Shown here in pieces: positions 25,965-35,080 of a DNA stretch of 64,000 bases (position 1 is the first letter of the stretch; each line of letters begins with the position of its first letter). Under the pieces are notes generated by a model, which ran no database searches, was not told the origin of the DNA, and worked only from the letters and a program-made list of their open reading frames with translations. The translations under genes were made by a program, and so were the position numbers. Origin of the DNA: an uncultured Roseivirga sp. (GTDB taxonomy: Bacteria; Bacteroidota; Bacteroidia; Cytophagales; Cyclobacteriaceae); NCBI GenBank assembly GCA_947493005.1, contig CANLOY010000002.1, forward strand, positions 62,001 to 126,000, given 5' to 3'.

Positions 25965-26721
25965 AAGTACTAGTACTGAGGTTGACCTTTATATTCTCTA
26001 ACTTGATGTCTGAAATTAATCTTAGCTGATCTGTCTCAAAGGCATAATCAAGTTCCTGTGCTGGAAAGTCTTTACTGATAGTATAATTCTTGTAGTCCTG
26101 GAATCTGATTCCATTCACTTCGCGAGGATTGTATGCTTCTCTGAATCTTACTCCTCCTCCATTTATGTTAAAACTATAGGCCAGATAATCAATGGTAAAA
26201 GTTTCTTTGTGTATCCAATAGACATATACGTTTTCAAAATCTTCCCCTCCACCATTTTTACCGTAAGTCATCTCAACTTTATAATATGGTTGGTCATTGA
26301 TTTTGACAGGTCTCATAAGCTGTCTATTAACTACTGGATCATCAAGATTGAAAGGTAACAGCGCAAAATAAATTACAGAATTGGTCGCTGTTCTGTAGGT
26401 TCTCATGTTTTCCTGATCGAGTTTAACTTCGCGTTCATCAATCATTCTTTTGAATTTGTCATTGGACCACACATCAGTAACCCAGCCTTCTTTGGTTCGA
26501 AAGCTCCTTTCATAAACATATTCTCCATTACTGATTTTTGCCCTGAAATGACGTTTGCGAAAGTCAAATTCAACTTCCATGTTATCATATCGTTCACCCC
26601 CATGACGATCGATAGCTTTTTGAATAATCTGATCAGCAGTAAGTCTTTGTGCTTTATCTCCACAACTTTCCAACCCAACAACCCCCAACAATAGCAGACA
26701 ATAAAGCCTATAATTTCTCAT
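25957..26721 (-). CDS. DUF6503-type lipoprotein
   Basis: This 254-residue protein has a lipobox GLESC, with Cys near residue 20. The mature part, starting ADQIIQKAIDRHGGERYDNMEVEFDFR, has the beta-rich build of DUF6503, a LolA-like fold common in Cytophagales. YYKVEMTYGKNGG, VYWIHKETFTIDYLAYSF and GIRFQDYKNY are typical strands. It may bind a lipid or hydrophobic ligand at the envelope, but this is inference. It converges with the SRAP gene. Confidence 0.75.
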   Translation of the reverse strand: MRNYRLYCLLLLGVVGLESCGDKAQRLTADQIIQKAIDRHGGERYDNMEVEFDFRKRHFRAKISNGEYVYERSFRTKEGWVTDVWSNDKFKRMIDEREVKLDQENMRTYRTATNSVIYFALLPFNLDDPVVNRQLMRPVKINDQPYYKVEMTYGKNGGGEDFENVYVYWIHKETFTIDYLAYSFNINGGGVRFREAYNPREVNGIRFQDYKNYTISKDFPAQELDYAFETDQLRLISDIKLENIKVNLSTSTSN

Positions 26722-26986
26722 CTCTTGAAGTTACCCTATCACCTGTGTTACGAAATGACATCAATCAGGTTGCATAACATGCTTCCGTTCAGCTAAACAT
26801 TACGAACTCAGTACCTTAAACAAACCGTGAATATGTCGATATTTTCTTTATTCACATAAAGCATATGGACAAAAATGAAAATGCTCTGTTTGATAGATTT
26901 TATTTAACTTCACTTCTATTGATTTATTAGGATATACCTTTAAAGTTGCTATACTCCTTGATAAGTAAAACCATAAAATCTGAAGC

Positions 26987-27982
26987 GTGAAAAATTCTAA
27001 AATTATTGGATTGGGACATTATGTTCCTGAGAATGTGGTTACTAATTCCGATTTGGAAAAAGTGATGAATACCACAAATGAATGGATTGTAGAAAGAACT
27101 GGGATTGAAAAGAGAAGATGGTTTACACCTGATAAAGATACTGTTGCCAATATGGCCACTCGTGCGACTAAAATGGCACTAGAAAGAGCTAATCTGGAGG
27201 CAAAAGACATTGAATTCATAGTATTCGCCACAATTACTCCTGACTATTTCTTTCCTGGTTCAGGTGTACTACTTCAAAGAGAATTAGGCCTTCAAGGAAT
27301 AGGTGCTTTAGATATACGTAATGCATGCTCTGGTTTTATATATGGTCTTTCAGTAGCAGACCAGTTTATAAAAACCGGTATGTACAAAACTGTTCTTGTG
27401 ATAGGTTCTGAAATACAATCATCTGCTTTAGATAAATCTGACGAAGGAAGATCCAGCTCAGTTATCTTTGCCGATGGCGCTGGAGCAGCAATACTCCAGG
27501 CTACCGAAACAAAAGAAGGAATTCTATCAACCCATCTTCATGCTGACGGAGACTATGCGGAAGAACTTTATGTACGTGATCCGGGATCTAGTAGAAAAAC
27601 CAGACTTTCTAAGGAGATGCTAGACGGTAAAACATTTAACCTTACCATGAATGGCAATGCTGTATTCAAACACGCTGTAGTTAGGTTTAGTGAGGTAATA
27701 ACAGAAGCCTTGAAACAAAATGGGCATACCCCTGAAGATATCGACCTATTGGTACCTCATCAAGCTAATCTGAGAATCAGTAATTTCGTTCAAAAACAGT
27801 TCAAGTTACCTGATAGTAAAGTCTTTAATAACATCATGTACTATGGAAATACTACCGCTGCATCTATACCAATTGCGATGAGTGAGGCTTGGGAACAAGG
27901 CAAAATTAAAGAAGGAGAATTGATTTGTCTGGCTGCCTTTGGAAGCGGGTTTACCTGGGCATCTGCACTAATCCGTTGGTAA
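26987..27982 (+). CDS. fabH: 3-oxoacyl-ACP synthase III (FabH/KAS III)
   Basis: This 331-residue enzyme condenses acetyl-CoA with malonyl-ACP to start fatty acid synthesis. The catalytic triad is C114 in RNACSGF, H258 in VPHQANLRI and N288 in YGNTTAAS. The start is GTG at 26987. Many Cytophagales carry several FabH copies, so a specialised role in secondary or branched lipids is possible; no other fab genes are adjacent. It is followed immediately by a gene of unknown function. Confidence 0.93.
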   Translation: MKNSKIIGLGHYVPENVVTNSDLEKVMNTTNEWIVERTGIEKRRWFTPDKDTVANMATRATKMALERANLEAKDIEFIVFATITPDYFFPGSGVLLQRELGLQGIGALDIRNACSGFIYGLSVADQFIKTGMYKTVLVIGSEIQSSALDKSDEGRSSSVIFADGAGAAILQATETKEGILSTHLHADGDYAEELYVRDPGSSRKTRLSKEMLDGKTFNLTMNGNAVFKHAVVRFSEVITEALKQNGHTPEDIDLLVPHQANLRISNFVQKQFKLPDSKVFNNIMYYGNTTAASIPIAMSEAWEQGKIKEGELICLAAFGSGFTWASALIRW

Positions 27983-27983
27983 A

Positions 27984-28553
27984 GTGCTGAGTACCAAATC
28001 ACTCGATTTTCTTTCTAACAAAGAGAATTTCGAACTCAAAAATCAAATTGACAAAGAAGTCGGTCAATTACTACATGAATTTCAGAACAAACTAGCAAAC
28101 CTACTGAATCATGAGAGTTTCAGTTTACCTACCAAACTAAGCAAACAACCAGGTAAGATTAATAAAGGAAACAATCATAAGGGATTTCCATTTCAAGTAA
28201 GTGATTTTCCAGCTGTATTAGGAGAAACAGATGCTTTCTCCTTCAGAGCAGTAGTTTGGTACGGAAATTTCTTTTCATTTAGCCTGATTCTAAAAGGTCA
28301 AATAAAAAACCGTTTCCAATTACCTTTTATCAAACTCTTAGACAAAGGCTTCTCACTCTCTTTGAATGAGAATATATGGGAGACTACTTCTACCAGTGTT
28401 ATGAACCTACCCATAAACAACAAAAATCAGGATAAGGCAAAGTCTCTCATCTCCGAAAGTGAGGGAATCAGGATATTCAAAACCTATTCATTGAATCAAA
28501 TTCATGATTTTGAACGTTTAGGAGTCGAGTGCTTTAGAGAATTCTTTGCTTAA
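27984..28553 (+). CDS. Conserved hypothetical protein downstream of fabH
   Basis: This 189-residue protein starts at GTG 27984, 1 bp after the fabH stop, so the two are translationally close. It has no signal peptide or membrane segment. Charged N-terminal helices (FLSNKENFELKNQIDKEV) are followed by a part rich in Phe and Lys with INKGNNHKGFPFQVSDFPAVL and AVVWYGNFFSFSLILKG. I do not recognise a family. Confidence 0.6.
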   Translation: MLSTKSLDFLSNKENFELKNQIDKEVGQLLHEFQNKLANLLNHESFSLPTKLSKQPGKINKGNNHKGFPFQVSDFPAVLGETDAFSFRAVVWYGNFFSFSLILKGQIKNRFQLPFIKLLDKGFSLSLNENIWETTSTSVMNLPINNKNQDKAKSLISESEGIRIFKTYSLNQIHDFERLGVECFREFFA

Positions 28554-28604
28554 AAGATTTGGCGCGATATTTGACCTTCTGCCCATGTCTCAGCCAGACA
28601 CCAA

Positions 28605-30134
28605 ATGGATATGAACAAAACGAACAAACTGCTTTCCCTTCTAATATTATCTACAATAGTGCTTAAACCATTAAGTGCCCAAAATTCTGACTTTGAACTA
28701 CTATTCCCTTTAGATGACCCAAGCTTAATCTATTCAGGCAAAACTGTTAAAGGCAAAAAGGCTGGTATCTGGTCTGGATATGATAGAGACAGCTCCTATT
28801 TGCAAACGGGTTACTATGAAAATGGATTAAAAAATGGTAGCTGGGTTATATATGTCAACAAACTGGAGAGAGCCCGTTTGAGGTATGAGAATGGTTTATT
28901 GCAAGGCGGGTATCTCCTTTTCTATGGCAAGGGGTCTATTGCAGTCAGAGCAAACTTTCAAAAAGATCAACTTGAGGGTGAATGGAAATCTTACAGAGAA
29001 AATGGAAAGCTGTTGGACAATGGGCAATTCAAAAGCGGTATAAAAACAGGCAAGTGGGTTTCTTATCACCCTTCTGGAGAAATGGAAATTGTTTCTGAAT
29101 ACAAGGATAACTACCTAAATGGACCTTATGCTGTTTTTGATGAATACGGAATTAAGACAATAGACACCAATTATGAGGGAGGCCTGCTCAATGGAAGCTG
29201 GGAGAAGTACGATTATGATGGATTTGTTATTGAAAAAGGTGAATTCATGAAAGGAAAAAGAAATGGAAAGTGGACATATTATCATGAACCTGGATCTGTT
29301 GCCGCCTATGAATATTACGAAAATGGTGAAAAAACAGGCACCTGGAAAAGCTATCATTTCAGTGGCCGATTGGCATCTGAAATCACTTACTCTGAAGACA
29401 AACCTGTTGGCATGGCTCAAAGCTGGCATGAGAACCGTCAGCTTGAATCAAAGTCGTTTTATAGGCTAGGTTTATTAGACAGCACCTATATTCAGTATTA
29501 TAAGAATGGAGCTAAGACCAGTGAAGGCGAATATAATCTGGGCCTAAAAACAGACATCTGGAAATACTACCATGACAATGGCATGATTGCTCAATTCGGA
29601 CAGTATAAAAATGATAAAAGGTCAGGGAACTGGAAGTTTTTTAACAAAACAGGTACTCTTATTGGCGAAGGCGATTATAGGCTGGGTGAAGAGAGAGGAC
29701 AATGGTTTATATACTATTCTAATGGGAAACTAGAGTCTATTGGAAGTTATTTATTAGGAGAAAAAGACGGCTTATGGGGTTATTTTCATAAAGATGGGTC
29801 AACAATGAAGGAGGAAACCTGGGTAAAAGGAAGGTTGTTAAAAATTTCTCCTTTCACTACCGATGACCAAGAGCAAAAGCCTACCGGAACTTTAAAGGAA
29901 GGTAATGGTTCGGTTATTAACTACTATGCCAATGGCAGAAAGTTTTCTGAAGGTCCATATAAAGATGGTTACCCTAACGGAGATTGGATATTCTATGATG
30001 AGAAAGAACGTAAAATTACGGAAGGGACATTGATAGAAGGAATAAGACAAGGGCAATGGAAAGTATATACTCGAAATGGACGTATTCTACGGACTGAGTC
30101 CTACAAAGATGGAGAGTTAATAAAGCAGAATTAA
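28605..30134 (+). CDS. Secreted YwqK-like/MORN-type repeat protein
   Basis: This 509-residue protein has a signal peptide (LLSLLILSTIVLKPLSAQ). It then has some 18 copies of a 22-24-residue repeat of the type G-x-W-x-x-Y-x-x-x-G-x-x-x-x-x-G-x-Y-x-x-G-x-x-x-G-x-W, spread over the whole length (for example KTGKWVSYHPSG, RNGKWTYYHEPG, RQGQWKVYTRNG). These are the MORN-like repeats of the YwqK antitoxin family, in Bacteroidota usually surface or periplasmic proteins of unknown role. No toxin gene is visible beside it. A DUF6435 gene follows 41 bp later. Confidence 0.8.
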   Translation: MDMNKTNKLLSLLILSTIVLKPLSAQNSDFELLFPLDDPSLIYSGKTVKGKKAGIWSGYDRDSSYLQTGYYENGLKNGSWVIYVNKLERARLRYENGLLQGGYLLFYGKGSIAVRANFQKDQLEGEWKSYRENGKLLDNGQFKSGIKTGKWVSYHPSGEMEIVSEYKDNYLNGPYAVFDEYGIKTIDTNYEGGLLNGSWEKYDYDGFVIEKGEFMKGKRNGKWTYYHEPGSVAAYEYYENGEKTGTWKSYHFSGRLASEITYSEDKPVGMAQSWHENRQLESKSFYRLGLLDSTYIQYYKNGAKTSEGEYNLGLKTDIWKYYHDNGMIAQFGQYKNDKRSGNWKFFNKTGTLIGEGDYRLGEERGQWFIYYSNGKLESIGSYLLGEKDGLWGYFHKDGSTMKEETWVKGRLLKISPFTTDDQEQKPTGTLKEGNGSVINYYANGRKFSEGPYKDGYPNGDWIFYDEKERKITEGTLIEGIRQGQWKVYTRNGRILRTESYKDGELIKQN

Positions 30135-30175
30135 ACAATCCAAGTACCTGTAGTGTTAATCCTCTAAAAGTCGTC

Positions 30176-30337
30176 ATGAGTTGGTTCAGGAGAAGTTCAG
30201 AAAAAGAAAAGCTAGAAAAGAAATACAGAAAACTGCTTGACGAAGCTTATAAACTATCTCATTCTGATAGAAAATCCAGTGATTTAAAAACCGCTGAAGC
30301 AGATACCATATTAAAACAAATTGAGGCCTTAGATTAA
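30176..30337 (+). CDS. Small DUF6435 / Lacal_2735-family protein
   Basis: This is a short 53-residue gene starting MSWFRRSSEKEKLEKKYRKL and ending KQIEALD. The pattern W/F-x-K/R, SEKEKLEKKYRKLLDEAYKLS, NR/DRKxSD, AEADxILKQIEAL matches the Lacal_2735 (DUF6435) family of Bacteroidota, a small charged helical protein of unknown function. It lies 41 bp after the repeat protein and 9 bp from the convergent hydrolase stop. Confidence 0.8.
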   Translation: MSWFRRSSEKEKLEKKYRKLLDEAYKLSHSDRKSSDLKTAEADTILKQIEALD

Positions 30338-30346
30338 CCTAACGTT

Positions 30347-31225
30347 CTATTCAATTTCCAGCTCATTTAGAAGTTCCAGAATTTTTTGCTTTACCAATGC
30401 ATACTCATTCCAGGGCAAAAAATGATTCTGCTCATCTAAAAACACTATTTCTTTTGGTGCATTAATAAGCATACTGTCAGCAAATGCAGCATTATCAGGG
30501 TGTACATAAGTGTCTCCACCACCTTGAATTATGATACTTGGAGCTGTTACGCTTTTCCAAAGAGGCAACATTAACTCGAGTTCTTCGTCCAAAAAAATGA
30601 GTTCTTCATTAGAAATTCTGAAAATCTTAGGCGCTATTGCCCCAATCACAGGCCACCGCATAGGCACTCTAAACCAATCTTCATTTGGTTCCAAAGCTGG
30701 ATCAAGTGCTGGTGCCAACATCACCAGTCCATCCACTAATTCTGGATAGTCCATAGCCATTCTGGCAACTAAAGGTCCTCCTAATGAATGTCCTATCAGA
30801 ATTCTTGGTTTAGAAGCTGCCTCAAGTATTGGCTTCATAAGTCTGGACTGCTCTTCTAAAGACTTTATTGGTTTAGCATAACTTGACTTGCCAAACCCTG
30901 GACGATCAGGGGATAAGATATTGGCTCTGTTATAAAAAGAACTGTCTACAAAGTACGAAATGAAAGCATCCCACGAGCCTGGAGTTCCATGGATAAAAAT
31001 TAGACTGGCTTCTCTCCCCATATCAAGGTGCTTATAATGCATTTGATAGCCATCAACCTCATAAAATTTGCTCACAGGCTTATTCTGATAGGGTTCGAAA
31101 TACTTATCTACCTGTTTATCTGTCTTAGAAAAGCTAATACAACCACTTACCACTTGAGTTAAGACTACAAAAAGCACCAACATTGACAGACAGCCAATTC
31201 TTATTTTTTTACGCCATTTTCCCAT
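30347..31225 (-). CDS. Alpha/beta hydrolase, membrane-anchored
   Basis: I take the ATG at 31225 (MGKWRKKIRIGCLSMLVLFV, 292 residues). A longer frame from 31279 would start inside the terminator of the glutamine synthetase gene. A basic, then hydrophobic N-terminus ending VVSGC could be a lipoprotein signal or anchor. The hydrolase core has the oxyanion stretch LIFIHGTPGSWD, the nucleophile elbow IGHSLGGP with the active Ser, and NHFLPW carrying the catalytic His. The substrate is unknown. Confidence 0.88.
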   Translation of the reverse strand: MGKWRKKIRIGCLSMLVLFVVLTQVVSGCISFSKTDKQVDKYFEPYQNKPVSKFYEVDGYQMHYKHLDMGREASLIFIHGTPGSWDAFISYFVDSSFYNRANILSPDRPGFGKSSYAKPIKSLEEQSRLMKPILEAASKPRILIGHSLGGPLVARMAMDYPELVDGLVMLAPALDPALEPNEDWFRVPMRWPVIGAIAPKIFRISNEELIFLDEELELMLPLWKSVTAPSIIIQGGGDTYVHPDNAAFADSMLINAPKEIVFLDEQNHFLPWNEYALVKQKILELLNELEIE

Positions 31226-31243
31226 AAATGCAGATATTAAGCT

Positions 31244-31276
31244 AAATAAAAAACCACTCCGATAACAGAGTGGTTT
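31244..31276 (-). terminator. Terminator after glnN
   Basis: AAACCACTC (31251-31259) and GAGTGGTTT (31268-31276) form a 9-bp stem with an eight-base loop. On the minus strand the stem is followed by a T-run. It lies 26 bp after the glnN stop. Confidence 0.85.
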
Positions 31277-31301
31277 CAAATCTTTAGTCTTTTCCGAGAC
31301 T

Positions 31302-33464
31302 TTATCTCAAGAACAACATTTCTCTATACTTTAATAATGGCCAGTCTTCATCATTAAGTAACAACTCAAGTTTGTCAACTGCTTCTCGAATTACATCAAA
31401 ATACTTTGTCTTCATTCTGTCACAGTAAGCAATTGCACGGTCTCTTGTATCCTCTATCTTATTGATCTCTCCCCTCTCTTTGTTCATCTCCACAACTTGA
31501 GTCTGAATTGTATTAATATGTCTGTTCAGTTTTTCTAAGATGGTCTTGATATGAGAATTATCCATACCAAATTCTCCTAATCCTCTGGCATTATCCATCA
31601 ATTTATTCTGGTATTGCATTGCGGCTGGTAACACCTGAGTCATACCCATTTCACTAATTAATCTAGCTTCGATTTGAAGCTTCATAATATAATTCTCCAG
31701 CTGAATCTCATTTCTGGCCTCAAGCTCAAGTGCAGTCATCACTCCAAATTCTTCAAAAGTAGCCTTAGACTCTTTAGATACATATGCATCCAAGGCCCTG
31801 GCAGCATCCTTCACATTTGGCAAGCCTCTTTTTTCAGCCTCATCAGCCCAATCCTGAGAGTAACCATCACCTTCAAAACGTACTGCCTTAGAAGATTTAA
31901 TATAATCCCTTAATACATTAGCAATAGCGATTTTCTTGTCTTCTCCCTTATCAGTTCTCTCACTAACTGTCTTATAAAACTCTCTTAACTGCTTGGCCAT
32001 AATCAGGTTCAGCACAGTCATTGGCTCGGCAACATTCTGATCAGAACCAACAGCTCTGAATTCAAACTTGTTACCTGTAAAGGCAAATGGAGAAGTTCTG
32101 TTTCTATCTGTATTATCAAGGATGATTTCAGGTATTTTATCAATACCCAGCTTCATGTACATATTATCTCCCTTATCAACTTTTAGATTTCCGTTGTTTT
32201 CTAATTCATCGAGCACAGCTGTCAATTCAGAGCCCAGAAAAACAGACATAATTGCTGGAGGAGCTTCATTTGCGCCTAATCGATGATCATTACCAGCAGA
32301 AGCTATACTTGCTCTAAGTAACCCGGCATTCTCATGGATTGCCTTGATGGTATTTACAAGAAACGTTAAAAACTGAAGGTTCTCCCTTGCACTAGAACTT
32401 GGCTGGAAAACATTAACACCAGTGGAAGTAATCAATGACCAGTTGTTGTGTTTACCACTACCATTTAATCCTGCGAATGGTTTTTCATGGAATAGTATCT
32501 TCAAAGAGTGCCTTTCTGCAACACGATCCATCACATCCATCATTAATGAATTATGATCAGTCGCTACGTTAATATCTCCAAAAAGAGGTGCCACTTCAAA
32601 TTGAGAAGGAGCTACTTCATTGTGACGAGTAGAAACAGGGATACCAAGCTTCAAGCACTCAATCTCAAAGTCCTTCATGTAATTATATACCCTACTAGGA
32701 ATCGACCCGAAATAGTGATCGTCCAATTGTTGCCCTCTGGCAGGGTGATGCCCAAAAACAGTTCTTCCTGCCATTACAAGATCTGGTCTTGCATTGTAAA
32801 GTGCTCTATCGATCACAAAATACTCCTGCTCACAACCAAGAGAAGCACTCACTCTGTTAACGTTCCTATCAAAAAGCTGACATACCTTTGTAGCAGCCTT
32901 ATCCACAGCTTCAACGGCTTTCAATAATGGCGCTTTATAATCAAGCGCCTCCCCAGTGTAAGAGACAAATATTGTTGGTATACACAAAGTACGTCCCCAG
33001 ATAAAGATGGGCGAACTTGGATCCCATGCAGTATAACCTCTAGCTTCAAAAGTAGATCTGATACCTCCATTAGGAAAAGAAGATGCATCTGGTTCCTGCT
33101 GGATTAATGCCGATCCCTTTAATACTTCTACTCCTTTTTGTGCATCAAAAAAAGAATCATGCTTTTCAGCAGTAGACCCTGTCAAAGGCTGAAACCAGTG
33201 TGTATAGTGCGTGATCCCTTTTGATAAAGCCCAGGTTTTAACTGCCGAAGCTATTTGATTAGCAGTTTCAACATCTATCTTCCTACCTTTATCAATGGCA
33301 GCTTGAACATTTTTAAAAGTATCTGGCGCAAGGGTTGCTTTCATCTTGTCCATTGTGAAAACATCATCAGCAAAAAAATCAGAGATTTTGTCTGAAGGGG
33401 CATTTACTCTGTCAGTAGTTCTGTTTTGAACTATGTCCAGGGCTCTTTGGCGTTGATTTGGCAT
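31302..33464 (-). CDS. glnN: Glutamine synthetase type III (GlnN)
   Basis: This 720-residue protein is the long type III glutamine synthetase typical of Bacteroidota and cyanobacteria. It makes glutamine from glutamate, ammonia and ATP in the cytoplasm. Motifs include the N-terminal GSIII region (THYTHWFQPLTG), GLNGSGKHNNWS for ATP binding, and NRTSPFAFTGNKFEFRAVGS with catalytic-site Arg and Glu residues. A helical C-terminus follows. It is divergent from mtaB across 224 bp. Confidence 0.97.
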   Translation of the reverse strand: MPNQRQRALDIVQNRTTDRVNAPSDKISDFFADDVFTMDKMKATLAPDTFKNVQAAIDKGRKIDVETANQIASAVKTWALSKGITHYTHWFQPLTGSTAEKHDSFFDAQKGVEVLKGSALIQQEPDASSFPNGGIRSTFEARGYTAWDPSSPIFIWGRTLCIPTIFVSYTGEALDYKAPLLKAVEAVDKAATKVCQLFDRNVNRVSASLGCEQEYFVIDRALYNARPDLVMAGRTVFGHHPARGQQLDDHYFGSIPSRVYNYMKDFEIECLKLGIPVSTRHNEVAPSQFEVAPLFGDINVATDHNSLMMDVMDRVAERHSLKILFHEKPFAGLNGSGKHNNWSLITSTGVNVFQPSSSARENLQFLTFLVNTIKAIHENAGLLRASIASAGNDHRLGANEAPPAIMSVFLGSELTAVLDELENNGNLKVDKGDNMYMKLGIDKIPEIILDNTDRNRTSPFAFTGNKFEFRAVGSDQNVAEPMTVLNLIMAKQLREFYKTVSERTDKGEDKKIAIANVLRDYIKSSKAVRFEGDGYSQDWADEAEKRGLPNVKDAARALDAYVSKESKATFEEFGVMTALELEARNEIQLENYIMKLQIEARLISEMGMTQVLPAAMQYQNKLMDNARGLGEFGMDNSHIKTILEKLNRHINTIQTQVVEMNKERGEINKIEDTRDRAIAYCDRMKTKYFDVIREAVDKLELLLNDEDWPLLKYREMLFLR

Positions 33465-33688
33465 GATTTCTTAATTATCAGGTTCTAATTAGCACTCAAA
33501 ATTAACACTTTTGCGTAAACTCAATAAAAATCGGCTGAATTTTAAACCAAAAATAAATTGAAAAACGTTTCTCAAAGCATATCTGATATTTTTAAGAGCA
33601 GAAACACACATTATTCAGTTTAGGTACTACACCTTTCCTCTTCATAAAAGGGAGGATTTTTTACTAACTTGTGCGCCATTAGCTTGGA

Positions 33689-35008
33689 ATGAAAAAGGTA
33701 GCCTTCTATACACTCGGTTGTAAACTAAATTTCTCAGAGACATCAACGATTTCACGAGGATTTAAGGAGCGAGGATTTGAGAAAGTAGACTTCTCAGAAT
33801 CTCCTGACATTTTCGTAATTAACACTTGTAGTGTTACTGAAAATGCCGACAAGAAGTGCAAGAAAATAGTAAGGGAAGCACAGAAAGTAAACCCTGATGG
33901 TTTTGTAGCCATTATTGGTTGTTATGCCCAGTTGAAACCTAAAGAAATTTCAGAAATACCCGGAGTTGATGCCGTTTTAGGAGCAGCAGAAAAATTCCAG
34001 CTTCTTGATTTACTTGGTGACTTTAAAAAAAGCCCAGAGGCGCAAGTGCTGGCTTCAGAAATTAAAGAAGCCAAGGCATTCAACAACGCTTATTCTATTA
34101 ATGATAGGACAAGGACATTTCTAAAAGTTCAGGATGGATGCAACTACCATTGTGCGTTTTGTACTATTCCATTGGCCAGAGGCAAAAGCAGAAGTGATAT
34201 AATTAAGAACATCATCAAGTCTGCTCATGAAATTGCAAGCACCGAAGTCAAAGAGGTAGTCTTAACAGGTGTAAACATTGGAGATTTTGGCATAGTAAAT
34301 GGCAAAAGAGAAGAACGTTTTGTCGATCTTGTTAGAGCCATTGATCAGGTTGAAGGAATAAGCAGAATTAGAATTTCTTCAATTGAGCCCAACTTGCTCA
34401 CCAATGAAATTATCGACTACACCAGCAGTTCAAACCGTTTTGTTCCCCATTTTCATATCCCGCTTCAATCTGGCAGTAACAAGATTCTGAGGGTAATGCG
34501 CAGAAGGTATTTGCGCGAATTATATGAGGATAGAGTAAATAAAATCAAGCAACTGATGCCAGATTGTTGTATTGGAGTTGATGTTATTGTAGGGTTTCCT
34601 GGCGAAACTCATGAAGATTTCCTAGATACCTACAACTTTCTGAATGAATTGAATATCTCTTATCTACACGTATTTACCTACTCTGAAAGAGCCAATACTA
34701 CTGCAGCAGAAATGGATAGCCGAGTTCCATTAAAGGAGAGACAAAAGCGTTCCAAAATGCTACGCATACTTTCAGAAAAGAAAAAAAGACAGTTTTATGA
34801 ATCGCAATTAGGCACAACGAGAACAGTGCTATTTGAAGATGATGTAGAAGATGGAATGATGCATGGCTTTACTGAAAACTATGTTAGAGTGACAGCCAAA
34901 TACGACCCCTTATTAGTCAACGAACTAAAAGTCGTTACCCTTAAATCAATCAATGATAAAGGAACTGTTGACGTTGAAGAACCTGAACTGGTTTTTGAAA
35001 ACCATTAA
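33689..35008 (+). CDS. mtaB: tRNA t6A37 methylthiotransferase MtaB
   Basis: This 439-residue radical-SAM enzyme converts t6A to ms2t6A at position 37 of tRNA. The N-terminal UPF0004 domain carries cluster cysteines C11, C47 and C78. The radical-SAM motif is C151-x3-C155-x2-C158 in DGCNYHCAFCTIP, and a C-terminal TRAM-like domain follows. KLNFSE after C11 and the overall length fit MtaB rather than MiaB or RimO. Confidence 0.94.
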   Translation: MKKVAFYTLGCKLNFSETSTISRGFKERGFEKVDFSESPDIFVINTCSVTENADKKCKKIVREAQKVNPDGFVAIIGCYAQLKPKEISEIPGVDAVLGAAEKFQLLDLLGDFKKSPEAQVLASEIKEAKAFNNAYSINDRTRTFLKVQDGCNYHCAFCTIPLARGKSRSDIIKNIIKSAHEIASTEVKEVVLTGVNIGDFGIVNGKREERFVDLVRAIDQVEGISRIRISSIEPNLLTNEIIDYTSSSNRFVPHFHIPLQSGSNKILRVMRRRYLRELYEDRVNKIKQLMPDCCIGVDVIVGFPGETHEDFLDTYNFLNELNISYLHVFTYSERANTTAAEMDSRVPLKERQKRSKMLRILSEKKKRQFYESQLGTTRTVLFEDDVEDGMMHGFTENYVRVTAKYDPLLVNELKVVTLKSINDKGTVDVEEPELVFENH

Positions 35009-35080
35009 ATCTCAGGCTCGTCAATTCTCTTTTAAAAAGTTAAGTAGCCAAAAGAAGCGCCTAGTCTGCTAGTAGCGTTT

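Noticed and set aside
29115-29429. 104-codon open frame on the minus strand inside the YwqK-like gene
   Set aside because: It is a by-product of the repeat composition of the real gene on the plus strand.
32553-32927. 124-codon open frame opposite glnN
   Set aside because: It lies wholly within the glnN coding region on the other strand, has no domain or plausible start context, and is a shadow frame.
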